From Lachnospiraceae bacterium (GTDB lineage: Bacteria; Bacillota; Clostridia; Lachnospirales; Lachnospiraceae), in NCBI GenBank assembly GCA_014804565.1, contig JAAUZN010000082.1:9765-26874 (forward strand): a stretch of 17,110 bases of DNA. The letters run 5' to 3'. The translations under genes were made by a program, and so were the position numbers. Position 1 is the stretch's first letter; each line of letters opens with the position of its first letter. Below, in pieces: positions 1 to 7,154 of this stretch. A model generated the notes under the pieces. It worked only from the letters and a program-made list of their open reading frames with translations. It made no database searches and was not told where the DNA came from.

Positions 1-488
1 GGGATCTGTTTACCACCTCATTTACTGTGGGGTTAAAGCAGCCGAACCGCAGAATAACGGAGGCTAAGTGGATGGAGACGTTTTCGAATCTTATGTCCGG
101 TATTATGCTCTGTTCGAATTGCGGCTGTGAGGTATTTTATGATGCGCAGAAGGAAGCGAACGGGGCTGCACATACTTGCTGGGGATGTCAGAAGGCGGTA
201 ACCGTCCCGACCAGGATAGTGATCGGCAAAAATACGATACTGCTTATGTCCAATACTAGGCTGTATAAACACCATATCGACGGGAATTATGATATGGAGA
301 CTGTGGTAGGAGAGGTGGCTCAGAATCCGAGCAATCCGAAACTGTGGGGCATAAAGAATCTGTCCGAAGAGAATTGGACATATATTAAAGCGGATGGAAC
401 GCAGGTTCCTGTGCCCAAAGGCCGTTCTGCGGCAATCGTAAAAGATACAAAGATTGATTTCGGACAGCTGACGGGAGAATTTCATTAA
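1..488 (+). CDS. Ser/Thr protein kinase, C-terminal part (TerY-P triad type)
   Basis: Partial gene. The frame is already open at base 3 and runs 161 codons to a TAA at 486-488, so the GTG at 27 is internal and not the start. The first visible residues (DLFTTSFTVGLKQPNRR.TEAKW) match the end of a eukaryote-like kinase C-lobe. A zinc ribbon follows (CSNC and CWGC pairs), then a beta-rich tail with WGIKNLS, a tryptophan and a terminal IDFGQLTG, which looks FHA-like. This layout (kinase, C4 zinc ribbon, FHA-like tail) is what I recall for kinases encoded beside TerY-type vWA and PP2C genes, and both occur just downstream. It presumably phosphorylates a cytoplasmic partner in the module and PP2C reverses this; that role is inferred. 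The kinase active site lies outside the window, so activity cannot be judged. The operon continues after 17 bases. Confidence 0.85.
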   Translation, partial: DLFTTSFTVGLKQPNRRITEAKWMETFSNLMSGIMLCSNCGCEVFYDAQKEANGAAHTCWGCQKAVTVPTRIVIGKNTILLMSNTRLYKHHIDGNYDMETVVGEVAQNPSNPKLWGIKNLSEENWTYIKADGTQVPVPKGRSAAIVKDTKIDFGQLTGEFH

Positions 489-505
489 GGAGCATAATTA
501 CCGGT

Positions 506-1678
506 ATGGAAGACGATAAGGTTTTGGCAAATTTGATACAGGACTATCCGGATGCGCTCTCTGACAGAAAGAAGCTGCAGGCTCTGCTATTGGATTTCTT
601 CCCTCAGGACAAACGGAAAAGGAATCTATTGCTGCTTACGTTTGACGACGGGATCGTACATGAAATGAAGAGGCTGGTGCAGATGGACAAAATGACGCTG
701 CATCGGTTTGTCAGATCCATCGAGATGGGGTACGATATCAGAACAAAGACAGCCGAGGCAGCTGTCAGTGCGTGGGCAAAGGCGTTTGGACTGTTGACGG
801 ATGAAAAAAAAGATGACAGTCCGCTGCCTGAAAGCGGGCAGAAGATGCCAATCAAAAAAGAATGGGTTCCCTGTGAAAGCGACAGCATGTACGAGTATGA
901 AGAGACGTCAAGGGGAATCAAAATTCTGAAATATGTCGATTTTGACGAGCCTGTTGTTGTGATCCCCAATGTCATTGAAGGGAAAAAGGTAATTGCGGTC
1001 GGAAATCATGCGTTTAAGGGCTGTGTCGGCATTGAAAAGATCATTGTTTCAGACGGTATAGAAATATTGGGAAACGGCGTGTTTTTAAATTGCAGGGAGC
1101 TAAAAGAGGTGGTTTTGCCTGATACCCTGCGGTGCATCGGCACAACCGATCCCACCGGCTGCCCCAAGATATTGGGCAGCCTGACAAAATATAATGGCGC
1201 TTTTGAATATACCGGTCTGGAGGAGATCACCATACCGGAGAGCGTGAAGTTTATCGGCGACAACACATTTGTCGGCTGTGAGCGGCTAAAGCGGGTCGTA
1301 CTGCCCAAATTGAAGGAGATAAAGGAAAACACGTTCCGCTGGTGCAGAAGCCTTCAGGAGGTAGTGTTTTCCAATGAACTGGAAGTGATCAGAGTATCTG
1401 CTTTTGAAGGGTGTGACGCCCTTCAGAAGATTGAACTTCCGGAAGGGACTATAAGCATTGAAGAAGGCGCTTTCGCAGGCTGTAAAAGTCTGGAAAGCAT
1501 TTATATACCGGACTCTGTCATTGAGATCGGCGGCGGAAAGGGTACAGGGTTTTTAAAGACCTTCGGAGAGCTTGATGAAAGGCATGCAAATTTTACGATA
1601 AGATGCAATGCGGGTTCCTACGCAATGCAATATGCCAGAGCTCAACAAATCAGATGCGCAGATGCACAAGATTATTAA
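506..1678 (+). CDS. cytoplasmic BspA-type leucine-rich-repeat protein with N-terminal helical domain
   Basis: A 390-residue protein in two parts. Residues 1-105 form a charged helical domain (LLLDFFPQDKRKRNLLLLTF, HRFVRSIE, AVSAWAKAFGL) of a type I associate with bacterial kinase/vWA signalling loci. After a linker, residues about 150-365 contain LRR_5/BspA-like repeats: AFKGC, VFLNC, TFVGC, TFRWC, AFEGC and AFAGC alternate with I-P-[DE]-[SG]-V-type strands. There is no signal peptide, membrane helix or sortase signal, so unlike most BspA-like proteins it should be cytoplasmic. The RBS AAGGAG (487-492) overlaps the kinase stop codon and lies 13 bases before the ATG, which is long. Its place between kinase and vWA genes suggests an adaptor or substrate of the module. 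This is inference; no enzyme motif is visible. Confidence 0.85.
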   Translation: MEDDKVLANLIQDYPDALSDRKKLQALLLDFFPQDKRKRNLLLLTFDDGIVHEMKRLVQMDKMTLHRFVRSIEMGYDIRTKTAEAAVSAWAKAFGLLTDEKKDDSPLPESGQKMPIKKEWVPCESDSMYEYEETSRGIKILKYVDFDEPVVVIPNVIEGKKVIAVGNHAFKGCVGIEKIIVSDGIEILGNGVFLNCRELKEVVLPDTLRCIGTTDPTGCPKILGSLTKYNGAFEYTGLEEITIPESVKFIGDNTFVGCERLKRVVLPKLKEIKENTFRWCRSLQEVVFSNELEVIRVSAFEGCDALQKIELPEGTISIEEGAFAGCKSLESIYIPDSVIEIGGGKGTGFLKTFGELDERHANFTIRCNAGSYAMQYARAQQIRCADAQDY

Positions 1679-1690
1679 GGAGGAACGATT

Positions 1691-2404
1691 ATGGGAGAAA
1701 TGAAAAGACCGGGAGGAGAACTGGCGAGCAGACCGTTACATTTTTTTTGGATCGTGGACTGTTCCGGTTCCATGTACGGAGAAAAGATCGGCACAGTGAA
1801 TCATGCCATTCAATCGACAATACCGGAGATGGTATCGGCGGCTGAAAATAATCCGAATGCACAGCTGATGATCCGGACTCTGAAATTTTCTACAGGCGCG
1901 TCCTGGGTGACAAGCAATCCGATCAATGTGGAGGATTTTGCATGGGATGATCTGGAGGCCGGCGGCGTGACGGATCTTGGAAAAGCCTTTGAACTTTTGG
2001 CGGCACAGCTTACGATCCCTCCTATGTCGGACAGGGCGCTTCCGCCTGTACTGGTGCTGCTTTCCGATGGGCAGCCTACAGATGATTATAAGAAATCGCT
2101 GGCGGAATTAAAGAAGCTCCCCTGGGGAAAGAAAGCAGTAAAGATCGCTATTTCCATCGGGCAGGATGCGGACGATGATGTTTTGCTGGAGTTTACGGGC
2201 AACAGGGAACTGGTGCTGCAGGCAAACAATGCCGCGGCGCTCACGAAAATGATCAAGTGGGCATCCACAGCTGCATCTTTAGTGTCTGCTCCGGCAAGCG
2301 TTGCGGCGGATCTGTCGGAACAGGATGGGGCCAATCCGGTTATTGTGGATATGGGCGGCAGAATTCCGGACCTGGATGATATTCAGGAAGGTGATGTCTG
2401 GTAG
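1691..2404 (+). CDS. vWA domain protein, TerY-like
   Basis: A 237-residue protein that is almost entirely a von Willebrand A domain. The metal-ion-dependent adhesion site is complete: D23-x-S25-x-S27 (VDCSGSM), T94 (GGVTDLG) and D126 (LLSDGQPTDD). There is no signal peptide, as expected for the cytoplasmic TerY group. TerY proteins are known from tellurium-resistance-type stress operons, and one subgroup is encoded with a kinase and a PP2C phosphatase, as here. Many TerY proteins end in a cysteine-rich TerY-C domain; this one ends without cysteines (PDLDDIQEGDVW), and that domain is a separate gene further on. The RBS AAGGAGG at 1677-1683 is 7 bases before the ATG and overlaps the LRR stop. 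Likely role: metal-dependent binding of a phosphorylated or metal-loaded partner (inferred). Confidence 0.9.
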   Translation: MGEMKRPGGELASRPLHFFWIVDCSGSMYGEKIGTVNHAIQSTIPEMVSAAENNPNAQLMIRTLKFSTGASWVTSNPINVEDFAWDDLEAGGVTDLGKAFELLAAQLTIPPMSDRALPPVLVLLSDGQPTDDYKKSLAELKKLPWGKKAVKIAISIGQDADDDVLLEFTGNRELVLQANNAAALTKMIKWASTAASLVSAPASVAADLSEQDGANPVIVDMGGRIPDLDDIQEGDVW

Positions 2405-2418
2405 AAAGGATGTTGTAT

Positions 2419-3240
2419 ATGACACGAAGCGTATTCGGTGCATCTGTACAGGGCGCATCCCATATACGAAGCGGCAAGGAGTGTCAGGACAGTCTCAAAA
2501 AACTCCAAAAGGATCACGATACGGTTATCCTGGCGGTTGCGGACGGACACGGGAGCGATGCCTGTCCGTACAGTAAGGCAGGATCCCATACGGCTGTAAA
2601 TGTTTTTTGCAAAATATTGGGAGCTTATCTGGATACCTATGCCGGACAGCCGGAAATGCTCTTTACCTTTTTGAAACGGGAGGGCGATACCAAAATAGCG
2701 CGGGAGATAGATGCAGAGTGGAAACGCAGAATACTGCGGCTTCACACCAAACAGAAGCGGGATATTCCCAGAAATGCGGAGAACGATCCGGATAAAGATG
2801 CAATTTACAGAATGTACGGGAGTACACTGTTGGGGCTGGTTCTCACGGAGGAATTTCTCTTTGCTTTTCAGCTTGGCGACGGAGATATCATAAAAGTGTC
2901 GGAGACGGGGATATATCATATCATTGAGGGGGATAAGATCCTTGGAACCGAAACCCATTCGCTCAGCAAAGCAGAATCCTGGAAAAAGGCCGTTACCTTT
3001 ATCAAAAAGCAAAAAGATGATGAGCAGCTTCCCGTAATGTACATGCTTTCCTCGGATGGTCTTGCAAACAGCTACAAGAACGATGAGGAATTTCAAAAAA
3101 CCTGCAGGGATTACTATACTCTGCTTAAAGAGCACGGCGTAAAGGCAGTGTCCGACAATCTGAAAACATGGCTTCAGGAGACCAGCGAGTTGGGCTGTGG
3201 GGATGATATCACAGCTCTCTTTGCCTATGATGCGATGTGA
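2419..3240 (+). CDS. PP2C-family Ser/Thr protein phosphatase
   Basis: PPM/PP2C metal-dependent phosphatase of 273 residues. Visible motifs: the early QDS segment (residues 23-25), ADGHGSD with D42 and G43 as first metal ligands, QLGDGDI (D154, D156), SSDGL (D213), and CGDDITALF with the terminal metal aspartates D262/D263. All expected metal-binding aspartates are present, so it should be active. I start it at the ATG at 2419: an ATG at 2410 in the same frame overlaps the RBS (AAAGGA, 2405-2410), whereas 2419 has 8 bases of spacing. It begins 14 bases after the vWA stop, so it is almost certainly cotranscribed. Expected role: dephosphorylation of targets of the kinase at the left edge. It has no membrane segment. 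Confidence 0.93.
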   Translation: MTRSVFGASVQGASHIRSGKECQDSLKKLQKDHDTVILAVADGHGSDACPYSKAGSHTAVNVFCKILGAYLDTYAGQPEMLFTFLKREGDTKIAREIDAEWKRRILRLHTKQKRDIPRNAENDPDKDAIYRMYGSTLLGLVLTEEFLFAFQLGDGDIIKVSETGIYHIIEGDKILGTETHSLSKAESWKKAVTFIKKQKDDEQLPVMYMLSSDGLANSYKNDEEFQKTCRDYYTLLKEHGVKAVSDNLKTWLQETSELGCGDDITALFAYDAM

Positions 3241-3277
3241 GGAAACTGCGGAAAGGAGAATGGCGTTGGCGGAGAAG

Positions 3278-3628
3278 ATGATGGAAGCGCGGATTGCGTT
3301 GTGCAAATGTAAAGAGGGAAGACGTACATATGGTGTCCGCCTGGAAAAAATGGGAGACGGATGGAAGTATACTTGGGCGTTTCCCGTGAAGGAAGCCACG
3401 GCAAAGAGGGAACACTACGATGAGACCAAGATCATCGGAGAGATATTTCCCGATCATAATTATCCCGGCTGCCCGTTTTGCAGGACAAAGGATTTCGTAG
3501 TCTGCAATTGCGGTAAACTGAGCTGTCATAACGGGGAGGATCAACATTTTACATGTAACTGGTGCGGTTTGTCCGGGACGCTTGGCAGATATGACGGTTC
3601 GGGGTTCGGCTCCGGCGGTGATATATAA
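3278..3628 (+). CDS. stand-alone TerY-C-type zinc-binding protein
   Basis: About 116 residues, rich in cysteine. Key features: C9-x-C11 followed by a YGVRLEKMG strand, the W-x3-WAFPVKE segment, Y-PGCPFC (C65, C68), VCNCGK (C76, C78), C83, and CNWC (C93, C96). This order matches the metal-binding TerY-C domain usually found at the C-terminus of TerY vWA proteins; here it is a gene of its own after the phosphatase. The start is uncertain. The frame is open from 3197, overlapping the PP2C gene. Candidate starts are 3230 (no RBS), 3260 (AAAGGAG only 1 base away) and the tandem ATGs at 3278/3281, with GGAG at 3271-3274 giving 6 bases to 3281. The domain begins at C9, so all options keep it. Likely binds zinc and works with the vWA protein (inferred). 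Confidence 0.85.
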   Translation: MMEARIALCKCKEGRRTYGVRLEKMGDGWKYTWAFPVKEATAKREHYDETKIIGEIFPDHNYPGCPFCRTKDFVVCNCGKLSCHNGEDQHFTCNWCGLSGTLGRYDGSGFGSGGDI

Positions 3629-3664
3629 GGGGCACGGGAGCAAACAATTTAGGAGGATGACGAT

Positions 3665-4690
3665 ATGGAAACAGTGAGACTTGGAAAAACAGAAATCATG
3701 ACGAATAAAAATGCATTTGGCGCTCTGCCGATCCAGAGGGTTTCCGATGAGGAGGCGGTGAAACTTCTCAGGAAAGCTTACGAGAACGGGATGACATTCT
3801 TTGATACGGCGCGATGGTATTCGGACAGCGAGCATAAGGTTGGACTTGCCTTTGCGGGAATGCGGGATAAGGTCTTTATCGCCACCAAGACGGGAGCGCA
3901 AAATGCGGAGGGCTTCTGGAAAGATTTAGAGACCAGTCTGGAAAATCTGCAGACAGACTATATTGATATCTACCAGTTCCACAATCCGTCCTTCTGCCCG
4001 AAGCCGGGAGATGAGAGTGGGCTTTACGACGCGGCATTGCAGGCAAAGGAGCAGGGCAAGATCCGACACATCGGTATCACGAACCACCGGCTGGCGGTTG
4101 CCCATGAGGCCATCGACAGCGGACTCTATGAGACCCTGCAGTTCCCGTTCTGCTATCTGGCGACAGATAAGGATGTGGAGCTGGTGGAGAAATGTAAGGC
4201 GGCGGATATGGGCTTTATTGCGATGAAGGCGCTTTCCGGCGGCCTGATAACCAATTCCGCGGCGGCTTATGCGTATCTGGCACAGTATGACAATGTGCTG
4301 CCGATCTGGGGCGTGCAGAGAGAGAAGGAACTCGACGAGTTCCTGTCCTATATTGACAATCCGCCTGCCATGACGGCAGAGCTGCAGGCTCTGATCAATA
4401 AAGACCGGGATGAGCTTCTGGGAGAGTTCTGTAGAGGCTGCGGTTACTGTATGCCGTGCCCGGCGGGCATTGAGATCAATATGTGTGCCCGGATGTCGTT
4501 ACTGCTTCGCCGCGCTCCTTCAGCGGATTATCTAGGGGAGGTATGGCAGGAGAAGATGGGCAAGATCGAGGCATGTCTTCACTGTAACAAATGCAAGGGA
4601 CATTGCCCTTACGGCCTGGATACACCGACACTCCTTGAGAAGAATCTGGAGGATTACAAGAACGTGTTGGCGGGCAAGGTGCAGGTGTAA
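3665..4690 (+). CDS. aldo/keto reductase with C-terminal 2x[4Fe-4S] domain
   Basis: A 341-residue oxidoreductase. The N-terminal two-thirds is an aldo/keto reductase TIM barrel with the catalytic tetrad D47 (FFDTARWYSDSE), Y52, K75 (ATKTG) and H106 (YQFHNP), plus GITN and the GGLI region. The last 90 residues are ferredoxin-like, with two cysteine sets: C256, C259, C262, C265 and C304, C307, C310, C314, each followed by proline, as in clostridial 4Fe-4S ferredoxins. This fusion is common in anaerobes. It probably uses a nicotinamide cofactor and may exchange electrons with ferredoxin; the substrate is unknown. AGGAGG at 3651-3656 lies 8 bases before the ATG. It starts 36 bases after the zinc protein with no terminator between, so read-through from the signalling operon is possible. 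Confidence 0.92.
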   Translation: METVRLGKTEIMTNKNAFGALPIQRVSDEEAVKLLRKAYENGMTFFDTARWYSDSEHKVGLAFAGMRDKVFIATKTGAQNAEGFWKDLETSLENLQTDYIDIYQFHNPSFCPKPGDESGLYDAALQAKEQGKIRHIGITNHRLAVAHEAIDSGLYETLQFPFCYLATDKDVELVEKCKAADMGFIAMKALSGGLITNSAAAYAYLAQYDNVLPIWGVQREKELDEFLSYIDNPPAMTAELQALINKDRDELLGEFCRGCGYCMPCPAGIEINMCARMSLLLRRAPSADYLGEVWQEKMGKIEACLHCNKCKGHCPYGLDTPTLLEKNLEDYKNVLAGKVQV

Positions 4691-4723
4691 TCATAAAAGC
4701 ACATGGAAGGGAAATGTAAACCT

Positions 4724-5671
4724 ATGAGAATCAAGGTATTTATTGATGGAAGCGAAGGAACGACAGGGCTGAGAATCAATGAACGCTTTCAAAAACGTGA
4801 TGATATAGAGTTATTACACATCAGTCCGGAGCTGCGAAAGGATCCGGAAGAGAGAAAGAGAATGATCAATGCGTCAGATATTACCTTTCTGTGTCTGCCG
4901 GATGAGGCGGCAAGGGAATCCGTAGCATTGACAGAGAGTGAAGATGTGGTGATCATTGATGCATCCACTGCGCATCGAACGGAAGCAGGATGGGCATATG
5001 GATTTCCGGAATTGTCTGATGCGCATAGAAGCGCTATCAAGACGGGAAAACGGGTAGCGGTTCCGGGATGTTATGCTACCGGTTTCATATCTCTGGTGTA
5101 TCCCCTGACAGCGGGAGGAATTCTGCCTAAAGACTATCCGGTAAGCTGCTTTGCCATTTCCGGATATAGCGGGGCCGGTAAGAGAACGATAGCGGCTTAT
5201 GAGGGCGAGGACAGACCAAGGGAATTATCAGCAGGAAGAGAATATGCGTTGACACAGCAGCATAAGCACCTGAAAGAGATGAAGAAGATCACAGGGCTTG
5301 ACCGTACGCCGTTATTTTCTCCGATCATTGATGACTATTACAGCGGCATGGTGGTTTCCGTACAACTGTATGCGGATATGTTATCAAAAAAAGAAACGCC
5401 TGAATCGCTGTTGAATTATTATGCGGAGTACTATAAAAATCAGAAGTTCATTAAGGTAAGTGCGGTGGATGATGAGATTGCCGCCGGCGGATTTCTGGCA
5501 GGGAACGGATTGTCCGGCTGGGATGGATTAAAGCTTTATGTGACAGGAAATGAGGAACGCATTGTTCTTTCTTCACAGTTTGACAATTTAGGAAAGGGTG
5601 CGTCCGGCGCGGCGATTCAATGTATGAATATTATTCTGGGATGTGACGAGGCAAAAGGCCTTGATTTATAA
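4724..5671 (+). CDS. argC: N-acetyl-gamma-glutamyl-phosphate reductase, short type 2
   Basis: Catalyses NADPH-dependent reduction of N-acetylglutamyl phosphate to the semialdehyde, the third step of arginine synthesis. The 315-residue product has the nucleotide-binding loop GSEGTTG (residues 9-15), the IDASTAHRT segment, the catalytic cysteine C116 in VPGCYATG, and a following GYSGAGKR segment. Length and N-terminus (MRIKVFIDGSEGTTG) match the shorter type-2 ArgC form rather than the roughly 345-residue type 1. I start it at the ATG at 4724: an ATG at 4703 has no RBS, whereas AAGGG (4707-4711) lies 12 bases before 4724. No other arginine genes are visible in the window. Its neighbours (an Fe-S reductase upstream, an unknown membrane protein downstream) do not extend the pathway. 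Confidence 0.93.
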   Translation: MRIKVFIDGSEGTTGLRINERFQKRDDIELLHISPELRKDPEERKRMINASDITFLCLPDEAARESVALTESEDVVIIDASTAHRTEAGWAYGFPELSDAHRSAIKTGKRVAVPGCYATGFISLVYPLTAGGILPKDYPVSCFAISGYSGAGKRTIAAYEGEDRPRELSAGREYALTQQHKHLKEMKKITGLDRTPLFSPIIDDYYSGMVVSVQLYADMLSKKETPESLLNYYAEYYKNQKFIKVSAVDDEIAAGGFLAGNGLSGWDGLKLYVTGNEERIVLSSQFDNLGKGASGAAIQCMNIILGCDEAKGLDL

Positions 5672-5687
5672 TCCAAATAAAAATAAT

Positions 5688-6167
5688 ATGAAAAAAATAT
5701 TGTCTGTAAGCCTGCTGTCATTGACGATTATTGTGGTGGCAGGCTTATTGCTTTTTCCCATGCTTAAGATGGCACTGCGTCTGGATTTTTCTCAGGAGTA
5801 CCGGCAGGTGGATGTGGCAGACGAGATCAGGTTTCGAGATAACCTGAGCGGAAAGGTTTATAGCAGGTCTTTTTGGGGGCTGCGTCCAGAGGGTCAAAAG
5901 AAGGATGAGCTATCCGGTGGATATCAGGAAAATGTAAAGGATAGTGCCCTGTCAATGGAGCGGTTTTCCCAATATGAGGTGAAACAGGTTGAACTTTCGC
6001 CGGACGGCAGATATATTTTGTACTGCGAGATTGCATACGGTGTGAACGGCGGCTATTCCACAGATGAGGAATATTGTTATTATCGTGTGATTGACCGGGA
6101 AGATGAGGAGCAGTATACGATTTATTCCGGATATCGGGAGTGGTATCAGGTGTATTGGGAGGATTAA
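5688..6167 (+). CDS. hypothetical membrane-anchored protein
   Basis: I do not recognise this protein of about 159 residues. It starts MKKILSVSLLSLTIIVV and has one hydrophobic stretch to about residue 27, a signal anchor or signal peptide without a lipobox cysteine. The rest would be extracytoplasmic and is rich in tyrosine, glutamate and aspartate. A segment SPDGRYILY resembles one blade of a TolB/WD40-type beta-propeller, followed by another strand-rich part ending WYQVYWED. The frame is open further upstream from a GTG at 5643 inside argC, but that would put a polar tail before the signal, so I chose the ATG at 5688 although no clear RBS precedes it. It starts 16 bases after argC and may be translated by coupling. 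Function unknown. Confidence 0.6.
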   Translation: MKKILSVSLLSLTIIVVAGLLLFPMLKMALRLDFSQEYRQVDVADEIRFRDNLSGKVYSRSFWGLRPEGQKKDELSGGYQENVKDSALSMERFSQYEVKQVELSPDGRYILYCEIAYGVNGGYSTDEEYCYYRVIDREDEEQYTIYSGYREWYQVYWED

Positions 6168-6203
6168 ATATTTTTAAAACTATTTATGAGGTTGCATTTA
6201 CTT

Positions 6204-6233
6204 TTGACGGCATGTAAGATAAGAGCATATGTT
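6204..6233 (+). promoter_or_regulatory. possible sigma-A promoter before leader and HTH gene
   Basis: TTGACG (6204-6209, five of six consensus -35 bases) is followed after 18 bases by TATGTT (6228-6233, four of six). An alternative pair, TTGCAT (6192-6197) and TAAGAT (6215-6220), has a 17-base spacer. Either would start transcription ahead of the small leader at 6269. The call rests only on consensus match. Confidence 0.35.
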
Positions 6234-6268
6234 GAAGTAAAATGCAGAGAATAAAAGGAGAAAAACGC

Positions 6269-6295
6269 ATGTTGAAGAAGACCACGGTATCATAG
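6269..6295 (+). CDS. possible 8-residue leader peptide
   Basis: ATG at 6269 opens MLKKTTVS and stops at TAG 6293-6295. It has a good RBS (AAGGAG, 6255-6260) at 8 bases, better than many real genes here, and the stop codon touches the left arm of an 11-bp hairpin. It could be a regulatory leader peptide or the decayed start of a lost gene. I cannot tell which from this sequence. Confidence 0.35.
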   Translation: MLKKTTVS

Positions 6296-6339
6296 CAATG
6301 GCTATGACATTTCAAACTTAAAATTGTGATAGCCATTGC
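6295..6339 (+). promoter_or_regulatory. intergenic hairpin before HTH gene
   Basis: GCAATGGCTAT (6295-6305) is perfectly complementary to ATAGCCATTGC (6329-6339). The pairing can continue inward (ACA with TGT) past one mismatch; the region between the outer arms is 23 bases. No T-run follows (GTTTCCTAAAG), so it is not a standard intrinsic terminator. It lies between the possible leader peptide and the RBS of the CD3324-family gene, which suggests attenuation or a protein-binding site. Confidence 0.5.
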
Positions 6340-6372
6340 GTTTCCTAAAGAAAATGATATTAGGAGGCAGCT

Positions 6373-6663
6373 ATGAGCTATAAACGGGCGGATGAAATTC
6401 TGCCGGAAAATATTCTTGAGATTCTGCAGACGTATGTGAGCGGCGAAGCAATCTATGTGCCTAAGAAGAAAGAGTGCAGAAAAAGATGGGGATCGTCCAC
6501 AGGTGTGAATGAGAAGCTTCGGATCAGAAATGAACAGATTTTGGAGCGGTATCAGAAGGGTGCTTCCACGAAAGAATTGGCGCAAAGTTATTATCTGACG
6601 GAAAAGAGTATCCAGAGGATTCTCAGGGATATGCGAATGAAACCTCCTATGGGACGATGTTGA
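6373..6663 (+). CDS. CD3324-family HTH DNA-binding protein
   Basis: A 96-residue basic protein. The N-terminal half (MSYKRADEILPENILEILQTYVSGEAIYVPKK) and the short RKRWGS loop are typical of the small CD3324 family of clostridia. The C-terminal half is a helix-turn-helix of the Mor/resolvase-like type: RNEQILERYQKG followed by STKELAQSYYLTEKSIQRIL, with the recognition helix near residues 75-88. A DNA-binding regulator is therefore likely, target unknown. AGGAGG at 6362-6367 lies 5 bases before the ATG. The next gene begins 22 bases after its stop, so the two are probably cotranscribed. The hairpin and possible leader just upstream may regulate both. Confidence 0.85.
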   Translation: MSYKRADEILPENILEILQTYVSGEAIYVPKKKECRKRWGSSTGVNEKLRIRNEQILERYQKGASTKELAQSYYLTEKSIQRILRDMRMKPPMGRC

Positions 6664-6685
6664 TTCTGAATAGGAGGAGATAAAA

Positions 6686-7111
6686 TTGAATAGAGAAAAT
6701 AAAAGAAAAGCATTTGAAAAGGGGTATTATAAAAGTCATGCCTGCAATGAGATTTTTGTGTGCAAAATTTGTGGAAGGCAGGTGATACCGGACGGCGCGG
6801 GCAGTAAGCACAGGAATCACTGTCCAAACTGTCTGACAAGCTTACATGTGGACATAGAGCCGGGAGACCGTGCCTCAGACTGTGGAGGCTATATGGAACC
6901 CGTGGCCGTATGGGTCAGAAAAAACGGGGAGTGGGCGATCATACATCGCTGCCGTCAATGCGGTCAGATGAGTTCCAACCGGATTGCGGCTGACGACAAT
7001 CCCATGAAGCTTATGTCTATTGCAATGAAGCCCCTTACGACAACACCTTTTCCGCTTGAGCGAATAGAAGAAATGACAAGGCTTATGGGAGGGGAAGGCA
7101 GTATAATGTGA
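6686..7111 (+). CDS. RNHCP-domain zinc-binding protein
   Basis: A 141-residue protein with the motif RNHCPNC (residues about 43-49) that names the RNHCP domain. Three CxxC pairs are seen: CKIC, CPNC and CRQC; with C72 or nearby histidines these can hold zinc. The biochemical function of the family is unknown; the ribbon pattern suggests nucleic-acid or protein binding. The start codon is TTG at 6686: AGGAGG at 6673-6678 gives ideal spacing, no ATG lies nearby in frame, and the following residues (NRENKRKAFEKGYYKSHACNE) fit the N-terminus of the family. It is the second gene of the pair with the CD3324-family protein and is followed by a strong hairpin at 7120-7154. Confidence 0.88.
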   Translation: MNRENKRKAFEKGYYKSHACNEIFVCKICGRQVIPDGAGSKHRNHCPNCLTSLHVDIEPGDRASDCGGYMEPVAVWVRKNGEWAIIHRCRQCGQMSSNRIAADDNPMKLMSIAMKPLTTTPFPLERIEEMTRLMGGEGSIM

Positions 7112-7119
7112 TGATGACC

Positions 7120-7154
7120 GGGCCGGAGGCTCTCTTAGAGGGAGTTTCCGGCTC
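7120..7154 (+). terminator. intrinsic terminator after RNHCP gene
   Basis: A 16-bp stem with a 3-base loop (TAG): the left arm begins GGGCCGGAGG and the right arm ends TTTCCGGCTC, with a few G-T pairs. It starts 9 bases after the RNHCP stop. The following ATGTTGTTGTGTC is only moderately T-rich, so termination may be partial. Confidence 0.75.

Noticed and set aside
33..485. Minus-strand frame of 150 codons opposite the kinase tail
   Set aside because: No family features; the plus-strand reading has zinc-ribbon and kinase-family motifs.
2383..3399. Long minus-strand open frame (338 codons) antisense to the PP2C gene
   Set aside because: No recognisable domain and low-complexity composition; the plus strand encodes a complete, motif-rich phosphatase.
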